Source: Mycolicibacterium tusciae (lineage in GTDB: Bacteria; Actinomycetota; Actinomycetes; Mycobacteriales; Mycobacteriaceae). From it: a stretch of DNA of 64,000 nt. This document shows, piece by piece, positions 44,912-55,106 of the stretch. Within the stretch, counting starts at the first letter, position 1, and each line of letters starts with the position of its first letter. The stretch is taken from the NCBI RefSeq assembly GCF_002086795.1, contig NZ_MVIM01000002.1, positions 310,001 through 374,000 of the forward strand, written 5' to 3'. Under the pieces are notes generated by a model that was given only the letters and a program-made list of their open reading frames with translations, ran no database searches and had not been told where the DNA came from. Made by a program: the position numbers and the translations under genes.

Positions 44912-46776
44912 CGTCTGAACCGGCTTCGCGCGTCGCTCATTCTTTTCCCACGCGGTTCGGCCGCGATCTCAAATCGATGAAGCCTGGGGAAAACGCCGCC
45001 GCGGGCCTGTTGCTGCTGTCCACCGTCATCGCCATCGCTTGGGCGAATTCGCCATGGGCGGAAAGCTATTGGACCCTGCTGGACACCCACGTCGGTGTTT
45101 CGTTCGGCGAGCACCACTTCGACATGAGCGTCAAGCATCTGGTCAACGACGCGCTCATGGCGTTCTTCTTTTTCATCGTCGGCCTCGAAGTGACACGCGA
45201 GTTCGCGATCGGCGAGCTCACCGACCGAGCGAGAGCCGCGGTACCCGTCGTCGCGGCGATCGCGGGTCTCGTCGCGCCCGCCGTCATATTCCTGGTGCTC
45301 AACCCCTCCGGCGAGAACGCCCACGCCTGGGGTGTGGTGATCTCCACCGACACCGCGTTCCTGGTGGGTGCGCTCGCCATCATCAAACCGAAATTCCCTG
45401 GGCGACTGCGGATCTTCCTACTCACCCTGGCCGTCGTCGACGACGTCGGTGCGCTGATCGTGATCGCGGTGTTCTATTCGGATTCGATCCAGGTGGCACC
45501 GCTGGTGGTGTCGGCGCTGCTGCTCATCGCCATCGCGCTGGTGCGGTTTCTGCCCGTCGCCCGCGGCCCCGCGTATGCGGTGCTGGGCTTCGCGTTGTGG
45601 GTCGGTCTGTACCTGGCCGGAATTCACCCGACCCTCGCGGGTGTCGCGCTCGCGTTACTCATTCCCGTATTCGCCCCGGAGCGCAGACAGGTCGAGGACG
45701 CCGTCGAGGTGATCCGCGCGTTCCGGCAGTCACCGAACTCTCAGTACGCCCGCACGGCCACCCGCCGTCTGCGGCAATCGATTTCCATCAACGAACGACT
45801 GCAGACCGACATCGGTCCGTACGTGTCCTTCCTGGTACTACCGTTGTTCGCGTTGGTCAACGCCGGGGTCAGGCTCGACGCGGAGAGCCTGTCCGCCGCG
45901 GCGCGCTCACCGTTGACGTGGGGCATCGTCGCCGGGTTGGTGGTGGGGAAGTTCATCGGTATCACCGGTGCGACGTGGCTGATGAGCCGAACGGGGCTCG
46001 GCCAGCTGGCTCCCGGGCTTCGGTTGCGCCGGGTCACCGGTGGTGCCGCACTGTCCGGAATCGGCTTCACCATCTCGCTTTTCATCGTCGACATCGCGAT
46101 CAGCGAACCCGCGCGGCAGGATCAGGCGCGTATCGGCGTCATCGCCGCATCGCTCGTCGCATTTGTCCTCGGCTGGGCCATCTTCCACATCACCGACCTG
46201 GTCAGCCCGCCGGAACCCATCGGCCTCAAGCTGATTCGACCGGTCGACCCCGCGCGCGACCACCTCCGCGGCAAACCTGACGCTCCGCTCACGCTGGTGG
46301 AGTACGGCGACTACGAATGCCCGTTCTGCAGCCGCGCGACGGGGGCAATCGACGAGGTGCGGACGCGCTTCGGCGACGACCTGCTCTACGTGTGGCGACA
46401 CCTGCCGCTGGAGCGGGTCCACCCGCGGGCCTTCGACGCGGCACGCGCCGCCGAGGCTGCCGGGTTGCAGGGCAAGTACTTCGAGATGGGTACCGAGTTG
46501 TTCGCGCACCAGGACGACCTGGAGTGGTCGGACATCTACCGCTACGCCAACGCGGTCGGGCTCGATCTCGAACAGTTCGATCAGGACGTTCGGGTTCATC
46601 CGTCGAAGGTGTTGCACCGCGTCCAGGACGACGCGCAGGACGCCGAGGCGATGGATCTGAACTCGACGCCGACGTTCTTCGTCAACGGTAAGCGGCACAA
46701 GGGGCCGTGGGATTCGGCCAGCCTGATCCGGGCTCTGGAGCAAGGCCGCCATGACCGGCCGCCGGTGAGCGGCTAG
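44908..46776 (+). CDS. nhaA: Na+/H+ antiporter NhaA fused to DsbA-like thioredoxin domain
   Basis: 622 residues. NhaA at about 20-430 holds the Asp pair D178/D179 (VVDDVGA), TDTAF, and the GKFIGI Lys of the transport site. Residues ~440-622 form a DsbA/thioredoxin domain with CPFC at 471-474 and the cis-Pro loop (NSTPTFFVNG). Antiporter exchanges Na+ for H+ in the inner membrane; the fused oxidoreductase could act on disulfides. GTG 44908 overlaps the upstream gene. Its stop overlaps the convergent DedA gene by 4 bases. Fusions of this kind occur in other actinobacteria. Confidence 0.92.
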   Translation: MTSEPASRVAHSFPTRFGRDLKSMKPGENAAAGLLLLSTVIAIAWANSPWAESYWTLLDTHVGVSFGEHHFDMSVKHLVNDALMAFFFFIVGLEVTREFAIGELTDRARAAVPVVAAIAGLVAPAVIFLVLNPSGENAHAWGVVISTDTAFLVGALAIIKPKFPGRLRIFLLTLAVVDDVGALIVIAVFYSDSIQVAPLVVSALLLIAIALVRFLPVARGPAYAVLGFALWVGLYLAGIHPTLAGVALALLIPVFAPERRQVEDAVEVIRAFRQSPNSQYARTATRRLRQSISINERLQTDIGPYVSFLVLPLFALVNAGVRLDAESLSAAARSPLTWGIVAGLVVGKFIGITGATWLMSRTGLGQLAPGLRLRRVTGGAALSGIGFTISLFIVDIAISEPARQDQARIGVIAASLVAFVLGWAIFHITDLVSPPEPIGLKLIRPVDPARDHLRGKPDAPLTLVEYGDYECPFCSRATGAIDEVRTRFGDDLLYVWRHLPLERVHPRAFDAARAAEAAGLQGKYFEMGTELFAHQDDLEWSDIYRYANAVGLDLEQFDQDVRVHPSKVLHRVQDDAQDAEAMDLNSTPTFFVNGKRHKGPWDSASLIRALEQGRHDRPPVSG

Positions 46777-47465
46777 GCGGCTTCGCCCGCTGCGCGCTTG
46801 GCGGCCTTGCGCCGCTTGTACCACTCGAAGACCATCGGCAGGACCGACACCACCACGATGCCGATCACGATGGGCTCGAGGAGGTCCTGGATGATCTGGA
46901 ACCGGCCGAGCCAGTATCCGAGCAGTGTCAGCCCGACGCCCCATACGACGGCACCGAGGACGTTGAAGAACGTGAACACCGGGTAGCTCATCCTGGCGGC
47001 GCCTGCGGTCAGCGGCGCCAGCGTTCGCACGATCGGCACGAATCGCGCGATCACGATCGCGAACGGGCCCCGCTGTTCGAAGAACGCGTGCGCCTCGTCG
47101 AGGTAACGCTGCTTGAGGATCCTGGCGTCGGGCTTGAACATCGCCGTGCCGACGTTGCGTCCGATCCAATAGCCGACCTGACCGCCGAGCACCGCGGCGA
47201 TGGGGATGTACACCAGCAGCTGCCAGAGCTGGAAGTTGATCACCTCGCCGCCGTCGGCCTGCAGCGCCTGGGTGCCCGCGGCGAGCATGCCCGCCACGAA
47301 CAGCAGCGAGTCACCCGGCAGGATCGGGAACAGCACGCCAGACTCGACGAAGATGACCACCAGCAGTCCCACCAGGGCCCACGTACCGAAATACCCGAGC
47401 AACGTCATCGGGTCGAGGAAGTCCGGCATGAGTGCCAGCTGGTCGGCAGCGGCGGAGGTCGTCAC
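46773..47465 (-). CDS. DedA-family membrane protein
   Basis: 230 residues, equivalent to Rv0364. Typical segments: FVESGVLFPILPGDSLLFVAG in the first re-entrant region, GYWIGRNVG, and the conserved arginine motif IVIARFVPIVRTLAPLTAGAARMSYPVF. DedA proteins act in lipid flipping and envelope energetics. The C-terminus is basic (YKRRKAAKRAAGEAA). GTG 47465 is preferred over the open frame to 47597, which crosses the fba promoter. Divergent from fba. Confidence 0.9.
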   Translation of the reverse strand: MTTSAAADQLALMPDFLDPMTLLGYFGTWALVGLLVVIFVESGVLFPILPGDSLLFVAGMLAAGTQALQADGGEVINFQLWQLLVYIPIAAVLGGQVGYWIGRNVGTAMFKPDARILKQRYLDEAHAFFEQRGPFAIVIARFVPIVRTLAPLTAGAARMSYPVFTFFNVLGAVVWGVGLTLLGYWLGRFQIIQDLLEPIVIGIVVVSVLPMVFEWYKRRKAAKRAAGEAA

Positions 47466-47584
47466 AAGGCCCCAAGATACCGGTCTGAGCGGTTGCTGCC
47501 GAAATGTCGATTCGGCTTGACCGTGTGCGGTGGCCCCACCCCTGCGAGAATCGCTGTACGTACTGATCGCCGAGAGGAACGCAT

Positions 47585-48625
47585 ATGCCCATCGCAACGC
47601 CCGAGGTCTACGCGGAGATGCTGAGCCGGGCCAAAGAACATTCCTTCGCGTTTCCCGCCATCAACTGCGTCGGCTCGGAATCGGTCAACGCGGCCATCAA
47701 GGGTTTCGCGGACGCCGGTAGTGACGGCATCATCCAGTTCTCCACCGGCGGGGCCGAGTTCGCCTCCGGACTCGGCGTCAAGGACATGGTGACCGGCGCC
47801 GTGGCGCTCGCCGAGTTCGCCCACGTCATCGCCGACAAGTATCCGATCACCGTGGCCCTGCACACTGACCACTGTCCGAAGGACAAGTTGGACACCTACG
47901 TCAGGCCGTTGCTCGCGATTTCGCAGCAGCGGGTCGCCGGTGGGAGTAACCCGCTGTTCCAGTCGCACATGTGGGACGGTTCGGCGGTGCCGCTCGACGA
48001 GAACCTGGACATCGCGCGCGAGCTGCTGAAGGAGGCCGCGGCCGCCAAGATCGTCCTCGAGATCGAGATCGGTGTGGTCGGCGGCGAAGAAGACGGCGTG
48101 GCCCACGAGATCAACGACAAGCTCTACACGACGCCGGAGGATTTCGAGAAGACCATCGAGGCGCTCGGCGCGGGTGAGCACGGCAGGTACCTGCTGGCCG
48201 CGACGTTCGGCAATGTGCACGGCGTCTACAAGCCGGGCAACGTGAAGCTGCGGCCCGACATTCTCGCCGAGGGCCAGAAGGTGGCGGCGGCAAAACTCGG
48301 ATTATCGGAGGACGCAAAGCCTTTCGACTTCGTCTTCCATGGTGGGTCTGGCTCGCTGAAGTCCGAGATCGAGGACTCGCTGCGCTACGGCGTCGTGAAG
48401 ATGAACGTCGACACCGACACCCAGTACGCGTTCACCCGGCCCGTCGCGGCGCACATGTTCACCAACTACGACGGCGTGCTCAAGGTCGACGGCGAAGTCG
48501 GCAACAAGAAGGCCTACGACCCGCGCAGCTATCTGAAGAAGGCCGAGGCGTCGATGACCGAACGCGTCATAGAGGCGTGCCGCGACCTGCACTGTGCGGG
48601 TCGCTCAGTCACAGCCGGCGGCTAA
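47585..48625 (+). CDS. fba: Class II fructose-bisphosphate aldolase
   Basis: 346 residues, zinc-dependent aldolase of glycolysis and gluconeogenesis. Zinc ligands and catalytic Asp in ALHTDHCPKDK, the Glu cluster in EIEIGVVGGEEDGV, GNVHGVYKPGNV, the HGGSGS phosphate loop, and KMNVDTDTQYAFTRP. Cleaves fructose 1,6-bisphosphate to DHAP and glyceraldehyde 3-phosphate. Essential in M. tuberculosis (Rv0363c). Stands alone on the + strand; the Rv0361-like gene is convergent, ends overlapping 4 bases. Confidence 0.98.
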   Translation: MPIATPEVYAEMLSRAKEHSFAFPAINCVGSESVNAAIKGFADAGSDGIIQFSTGGAEFASGLGVKDMVTGAVALAEFAHVIADKYPITVALHTDHCPKDKLDTYVRPLLAISQQRVAGGSNPLFQSHMWDGSAVPLDENLDIARELLKEAAAAKIVLEIEIGVVGGEEDGVAHEINDKLYTTPEDFEKTIEALGAGEHGRYLLAATFGNVHGVYKPGNVKLRPDILAEGQKVAAAKLGLSEDAKPFDFVFHGGSGSLKSEIEDSLRYGVVKMNVDTDTQYAFTRPVAAHMFTNYDGVLKVDGEVGNKKAYDPRSYLKKAEASMTERVIEACRDLHCAGRSVTAGG

Positions 48626-49410
48626 CTGGACGGTGCCTGGCAGATCTTCCACTGGTCGTCGCGGAACTCCAGATCCAGGCTTCGCGTCGAGCGGGTCTGC
48701 GGCGCGTAGGCCATGAACGTCGTGACGTTGGCCTCCGCGTGATCGCCGTTGACCACCACCTGGTCGATGCTGGCGATCACGGGATATCGCTTGGCGGCCG
48801 CGATCCGCGAGTGGGTGTCGGACCACACCTTGTCGTTGTAGGTGACGTAGTCGTCGCGCGCCTTGCCGCAGGTGATGCTGCGCAGCGTGGCCAGGTCACC
48901 TTTCGCGATCGCGGCGTCGTAGTTCTCGATGGCGGAGCGAACCCGATCCTCCTGGGACACCGTGGGCTCCGAACCGCGGGTCAGCAGCAGGGTGCCAAGC
49001 ACCGCGACGGCCACCAGCGCAGCGATCACCAGCACGACCGCGATCACCCAGCCCAAGCTGCGGTTTTTGGACGGCGGCGATTTGGGCACTTCGCCGCGCG
49101 GCGGAATAACTTGTGGTGAAACGGGTTTCGCCACCGGTGCGGCGGCCGTGGCCATGACCTCGGTTGCGGGTTCGGACGGTGTGTCGATCCTCGTCGTGAC
49201 CCCGGCGTCGAAACCGGAGGGTGCGGTGAACCGGCGCTCGGGTTCTTCCGGCGCGGCGGGCTCTTGAGACAGCGTCTCGGTCGAGATCACCTCGGTTGCC
49301 GCGTCGTGCTCGGATTCGGCGGACCCCATCACCTCGGTAGCAGGCGCAGAATCGTCGGCCCCCTGGTCGGTGACCTCATCCGGCTGGTCCGGCCCCTGTG
49401 GATTCGACAT
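48622..49410 (-). CDS. One-TM membrane protein with DUF4878-like outer domain (Rv0361-like)
   Basis: 262 residues. A long acidic, disordered cytoplasmic part (about 1-115) with repeated ATEVM/ATEVI motifs, a transmembrane helix at about 118-142 (LGWVIAVVLVIAALVAVAVLGTLLL), then an outside alpha+beta domain of about 110 residues (RVRSAIENYDAAIAKGDLATLRSITCG...WKICQAP). Same position as Rv0361. The outside domain is related to the gene at 61001. The short TEVM repeats could be phosphorylation or docking sites (inference). Function unknown. Confidence 0.82.
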   Translation of the reverse strand: MSNPQGPDQPDEVTDQGADDSAPATEVMGSAESEHDAATEVISTETLSQEPAAPEEPERRFTAPSGFDAGVTTRIDTPSEPATEVMATAAAPVAKPVSPQVIPPRGEVPKSPPSKNRSLGWVIAVVLVIAALVAVAVLGTLLLTRGSEPTVSQEDRVRSAIENYDAAIAKGDLATLRSITCGKARDDYVTYNDKVWSDTHSRIAAAKRYPVIASIDQVVVNGDHAEANVTTFMAYAPQTRSTRSLDLEFRDDQWKICQAPSS

Positions 49411-49502
49411 CGGTACTGCAGCCCTCCGTTACAACGCTTCGGCCGCAAAGCTTAACCATCCGGCGGGACGCCCGCCGGGAGCCGCACGGCACAATGGGTC
49501 AC

Positions 49503-49919
49503 ATGACACGGATGGGTGACCTTCTCGGGCCGGATCCGGTCCTGCTTCCCGGCGACCCGGCGGCAGAGGCCGAACTGGCCGCCGCCGAAAACCCGGCCAT
49601 CGTGGCCGCCGCACATCCATCGGCGTCGGTCGCATGGGCCACACTCGCCGAACAGGCGCTCGCCGCCGACCAGGCCGTAACGGCCTACGCCTACGCGCGG
49701 ACCGGCTATCACCGCGGACTCGACCAGTTGCGCCGCAACGGGTGGAAGGGCTTCGGACCGGTTCCGTACGGTCACGCACCCAACCGCGGATTCCTGCGCT
49801 GTGTGGCCGCGTTGGCGCAGGCCGCGGACCAGATCGGCGAAACCGACGAGTATCAGCGTTGCGTGGATCTGCTCGACGACTGCGATCCCGAGGCCAGGCC
49901 GGCGCTCGGGCTTGCTTGA
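49503..49919 (+). CDS. DUF3151 protein (Rv0360c equivalent)
   Basis: 138 residues. All-helical protein of the actinobacterial DUF3151 family: LLGPDPVLLPGDPAAEAEL near the start, then TPR-like helices (AWATLAEQALAADQAVTAYAYARTGYHRGLDQLRRNGWKGFGPVPYGH). Function unknown. ATG at 49503 starts just before the conserved segment; ATGs at 49494 and 49512 are also possible. A CCGGCGGG-ACG-CCCGCCGG hairpin (49460-49478) lies 24 bases upstream. Confidence 0.87.
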   Translation: MTRMGDLLGPDPVLLPGDPAAEAELAAAENPAIVAAAHPSASVAWATLAEQALAADQAVTAYAYARTGYHRGLDQLRRNGWKGFGPVPYGHAPNRGFLRCVAALAQAADQIGETDEYQRCVDLLDDCDPEARPALGLA

Positions 49920-49923
49920 GCAC

Positions 49924-50817
49924 TTACGTCTCCGCCTCACACTTGCAGTCGGCGGCTCCCTCGGGCGGTTCCACCTGAACCGTGGCGTGGTCGAGGCCGT
50001 GTTCAGCGAGCACGGCGCGCGCGTCGTCGAGCACCAGTGCGGCATCCCGCGTGCTGGTCAGGTGTGCGGTCACCATGTCCTTACCCGGGACCAGCGTCCA
50101 CACGTGCAGGTCGTGTACCTCGGTGACGCCGTCCACGTCGCACAGCGCCTGGCGTAGTTCGTCGACGTCGATATGGGCCGGCGACGTCTCCGACAGGATC
50201 CGCAGCGCCGCGCGGGCCAGTGCGATGGCGCGCGGCAACACCCACAGCGCGACGAACACCGCGACCACGACGTCGGCGTAGGGCCAGCGCGTCGTCACCG
50301 TCACGATTCCCGCGATCAGCACACCGATGCTGCCGACGGTGTCGGCGACGACCTCCATGTAGGCGCCCTTGACGGCGAGGCTGCTCTCGGAGTGCGACCG
50401 CAACAGCAGGACGACGATGGCGTTGGCGACCAGCCCGGCAACGGCGACGACGATCAGCGGCACGCCGGGGATCTCGGGCGCGTCACCGAGACGTTCGAAG
50501 GCCTCGTAGAGGATGAATGCGGCGACCCCGAGGAGCAGCACCGCGTTGGCGACGGCGGTGAACACCTCGGCCCGATGCCAGCCGTAGGTGCGCGCCGGTG
50601 ACGCGCTGCCGTGTCGGGCGAGCAGGACCGCGGTCAGGCCCATGAACATCGCGACGAGGTCGGTGAGCATGTGGCCGGCGTCGGCCAGCAGCGCGATCGA
50701 GTTGATCCACAGCGCGGTCACCAGCTCTATCACGAAGAACGCCGTCAGGATCGCCGCCGCGATCAGCATCCGGCTCACCCGCGCATCGCGCGTTCCGTGG
50801 TCGTGCCCAGCGCCCAT
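49924..50817 (-). CDS. Cation diffusion facilitator (CzcD/ZitB-like)
   Basis: 297 residues, six-helix CDF transporter. Site A ligands lie in LLADAGHMLTDLVAMF (helix 2) and VVADTVGSIGV (helix 5), the H-D/D-x3-D type set; the N-terminus is His-bearing (MGAGHDHG) and the C-terminal domain (VHDLHVWTLVPGKDMVTAHL) ends in a CKCE pair. Expels zinc or a similar divalent ion for protons. A perfect TATGCG-N6-CGCATA palindrome lies just upstream, and the mRNA appears leaderless. Confidence 0.93.
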   Translation of the reverse strand: MGAGHDHGTRDARVSRMLIAAAILTAFFVIELVTALWINSIALLADAGHMLTDLVAMFMGLTAVLLARHGSASPARTYGWHRAEVFTAVANAVLLLGVAAFILYEAFERLGDAPEIPGVPLIVVAVAGLVANAIVVLLLRSHSESSLAVKGAYMEVVADTVGSIGVLIAGIVTVTTRWPYADVVVAVFVALWVLPRAIALARAALRILSETSPAHIDVDELRQALCDVDGVTEVHDLHVWTLVPGKDMVTAHLTSTRDAALVLDDARAVLAEHGLDHATVQVEPPEGAADCKCEAET

Positions 50818-50823
50818 ACCGAC

Positions 50824-50845
50824 AACCTATGCGTAAACGCGCATA
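50824..50845 (-). promoter_or_regulatory. Palindromic operator and -10 box of CDF gene
   Basis: TATGCG-TAAACG-CGCATA at 50828-50845 is a perfect inverted repeat. On the minus strand TAGGTT (50829-50824) follows with six bases to the ATG, so the operator touches the -10 of a leaderless promoter. Size and place fit an ArsR/SmtB-type metal repressor (inference); no such gene is in the window. Confidence 0.65.
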
Positions 50846-50862
50846 TGTCGCAAGAGGCTCGC

Positions 50863-51648
50863 TCAGAACCAGGCGGACCAGAAGCGGGTGAGATCCATAC
50901 CTGCCATTGCCAAACCGCCGGGCACACCGGAGAGCTCGACGAACCAGAACACCAGCTCGAAGAACCACCGGTTGAGCTGGGGGGTGAACAGCAGAACGAT
51001 CAGGACGAGCAGACCCCATTGTTTGGCCGGTTCCAGCGCGCGTTGGGTCTGCGGGCTCAGATGCGGCTCTAGCGCGCCGTACCCGTCCAGCCCGGGCACG
51101 GGCAGCATGTTCAGCACGAACGCGGTTACCTGGAGAAAACCGAGGAACGCCATGGCCGCCCAGAACACCGCGTGTTCCTGGTCGCGCAGCAGTGCCGTCG
51201 GCACCAGCAGAAGCACCGCGAACACGAGGTTGGCGAACGGGCCCGCGAGGCTGACGACTGTCCGCTGGGCCTTGGTCATGAATGACGTCCGCACCCATAC
51301 CGCACCGCCTGGCAGCCCGATGCCCCCGATCGCGATGATCACCACCGGAAGCACGATCGACAGCAGGGGATTCGAGTACTTGAAAGGGTTGAGGGTCAGA
51401 TAGCCGCGCACCGGGACGTCGTGGTCGCCAAAGCGCCACGCAGTGAATGCGTGGCCGAACTCGTGGAGGCACAGCGTCACCACCCAACCGGCGACGACGA
51501 AAATGAAAACCCCGACGTAGGCGAGCGGCCCGACCGCGCTCGCCGAGAACCACGCCAACGCCCCGCCCACGGCGGTCAGCGCGACGATCGCCAGAAAAAC
51601 CGGGCTCGGGCGGACCGAGGCCCGGGGGTGCAGCGGACGGACGTTCAC
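50863..51648 (-). CDS. Site-2 protease family membrane protein (M50)
   Basis: 261 residues, equivalent to Rv0359. Zinc motif HEFGH at 62-66 inside a transmembrane helix (GWVVTLCLHEFGHAFTAWR), and the second conserved element LNMLPVPGLDGY carrying the third ligand Asp. About six helices; no PDZ domain, so it is the compact class. Likely cleaves a membrane-embedded regulator. Nine bases after the Rv0358-like gene, so cotranscribed with it. Confidence 0.92.
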   Translation of the reverse strand: MNVRPLHPRASVRPSPVFLAIVALTAVGGALAWFSASAVGPLAYVGVFIFVVAGWVVTLCLHEFGHAFTAWRFGDHDVPVRGYLTLNPFKYSNPLLSIVLPVVIIAIGGIGLPGGAVWVRTSFMTKAQRTVVSLAGPFANLVFAVLLLVPTALLRDQEHAVFWAAMAFLGFLQVTAFVLNMLPVPGLDGYGALEPHLSPQTQRALEPAKQWGLLVLIVLLFTPQLNRWFFELVFWFVELSGVPGGLAMAGMDLTRFWSAWF

Positions 51649-51657
51649 GGTTTGACG

Positions 51658-52248
51658 CTACCGAACCGACAGCCAGCCCTCGGTGTGCCGATAGAACGTC
51701 GACCGGCGGACCGGTCGCTGTCCGGCCACCCCGTCGCGGACGACGAGCGCGCCTTCGGTACCCAGCTGGGCGGCGCGGCCCGCGACCCAGCGCTTCGGGC
51801 GCATGCGCGACGACAGCGCGGCGGCACGTAGCCCGGGCATGGTCGTGGTCGGTTCGATGCGCACCCCGGTCACGTCGCCGTGGAACAGCACGACGTCGTC
51901 GACGGCGGCCTCGCCGCGGAGCGTGGCGGCCCTGTCGTCCGGCGGCAGCCAGTGCGCGGCCCCGACGATCACCTTCCCCGTTTCGTCCCTGATCAGCGGG
52001 ATTCGGGTGGCGGCGCCGGTGAGGGCGCGCCTGGCCTGCCACGGCCACCGCACCTGCGCGACCTCCACATCGAGGCGGTCGGCCTTCAGCAACCGGCTCA
52101 GTACGGCGGCCAGGTCGGCCTGCGAACCCACCACGATGACGCGCCGAGATTCGGTGACGGCATCCTCGCTGATCGTGGCCAGCCCCCGCAGCGACCGGGG
52201 CATCCTTCTACCGTCGACCAGCAACACCGCAACGTCAGCGGCTGTCAA
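51658..52248 (-). CDS. Conserved mycobacterial protein (Rv0358 equivalent)
   Basis: 196 residues. No recognised motif. It reads as an alpha/beta domain with strands VAVLLVDG, RRVIVVGSQAD, then EVAQVRWPWQARRALTG and LVVRDGVAGQRPVRRSTFYRHTEGWLSVR. Its place between the M50 protease and purA matches Rv0358. It may work with the protease (inference from overlap in one transcript). ATG 52248 taken; a shorter start is possible. 82 bases separate it from the divergent purA. Confidence 0.72.
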   Translation of the reverse strand: MTAADVAVLLVDGRRMPRSLRGLATISEDAVTESRRVIVVGSQADLAAVLSRLLKADRLDVEVAQVRWPWQARRALTGAATRIPLIRDETGKVIVGAAHWLPPDDRAATLRGEAAVDDVVLFHGDVTGVRIEPTTTMPGLRAAALSSRMRPKRWVAGRAAQLGTEGALVVRDGVAGQRPVRRSTFYRHTEGWLSVR

Positions 52249-52276
52249 AGGGGCTCCTCGGCGTCGGCTGGGATAG

Positions 52277-54258
<1,982 letters not shown>

Positions 54259-54276
54259 AAGTGCCACGATGGCGGC

Positions 54277-54918
54277 GTGACCTCCCAACCGATCGACCGC
54301 GTGCACAGTCTGTCGACTCCGCGGGCGGCAGCGTTCGCAGGAGTTTTGTTCGCGCTGTTGTTCGGCACCGCACTGGTGATGATCCGCAAGTCCCTACCCG
54401 AGGGAGCCGAGCCCGGCTCGCAGTGGGCCGACGGCGGCCACGGCATCAGGGTGTCAGCCATTCTGATGCCCTTCGCGGGCATCGCCTTCCTGTGGTTCAT
54501 CGGCGTCGTACGCGACGGCTTCGGCGGTTTCGAGGACAAGTTCTTCTCGTCGGTGTTCATCGGCAGCGGACTGCTGTTCCTGGCAATGATCTTCGTATCG
54601 TCGGCGGTGGGTGTGGCTCTCACCCACACCGGGCCCGACGGCGCTCTGTTCGGGCAGGCGCTGCTGTTGTCGTTGAGCAAGACGTACGCCCTGCGGATGG
54701 CGGCGGTCTTCATGATCTCGCTGGCCACCATCTGGCTGAAAACCGGTCTGATGCCTAAGTGGCTGGTCGGCGTGACTTACCTTGTCGCCGTTGGACTCAT
54801 CCTGTCGGCCGACATCAGCATGTGGTTGACGCTGGCCTTCCCCATCTGGGTGCTCGTCGTCAGCCTGCTGTTGTTGAGCAGGGCCGGCGTCATCGACCTC
54901 GACCGCGACGGACGCTAG
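54277..54918 (+). CDS. Conserved membrane protein, function unknown
   Basis: 213 residues, five or six helices (AAAFAGVLFALLFGTALVMI, ISAILMPFAGIAFLWFIGVV, FIGSGLLFLAMIFVSSAVGVAL, MAAVFMISLATIWL, LVAVGLILSADISMWLTLAF, WVLVVSLLLLS). No family recognised with certainty; no charged catalytic motif. GTG start 19 bases after the thioesterase gene. Its end overlaps the convergent ferredoxin gene by 4 bases. Confidence 0.78.
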   Translation: MTSQPIDRVHSLSTPRAAAFAGVLFALLFGTALVMIRKSLPEGAEPGSQWADGGHGIRVSAILMPFAGIAFLWFIGVVRDGFGGFEDKFFSSVFIGSGLLFLAMIFVSSAVGVALTHTGPDGALFGQALLLSLSKTYALRMAAVFMISLATIWLKTGLMPKWLVGVTYLVAVGLILSADISMWLTLAFPIWVLVVSLLLLSRAGVIDLDRDGR

Positions 54919-55106
54919 TCAGACAACCGCAAAGCCTCTGAGGGGCAAAGCTTCACGGCCTCCCGGGCGTGATCCAACTCGTCGTCCGGAATCTCGTCGA
55001 CGAGAACCACCACGATGCCGTCGTCGTCCTGATCGAACACCGCCGGTGCCGACATCACACAGTTGCCCGCACTGATACACAGATCGCGGTCGGCTGCGAC
55101 TTTCAC
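54915..55106 (-). CDS. [3Fe-4S] ferredoxin, P450 partner
   Basis: 63 residues. Cys at about 9, 15 and 53 (DLCISAGNC, KLCPSEAL) fit a [3Fe-4S] cluster: the residue where a fourth ligand would sit is Ala. Such small ferredoxins next to P450 genes feed them electrons. GTG at 55106 overlaps the P450 stop (GTGA) and has GGGAGG seven bases upstream. The longer frame to 55121 lacks that site. Confidence 0.92.
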   Translation of the reverse strand: MKVAADRDLCISAGNCVMSAPAVFDQDDDGIVVVLVDEIPDDELDHAREAVKLCPSEALRLSD

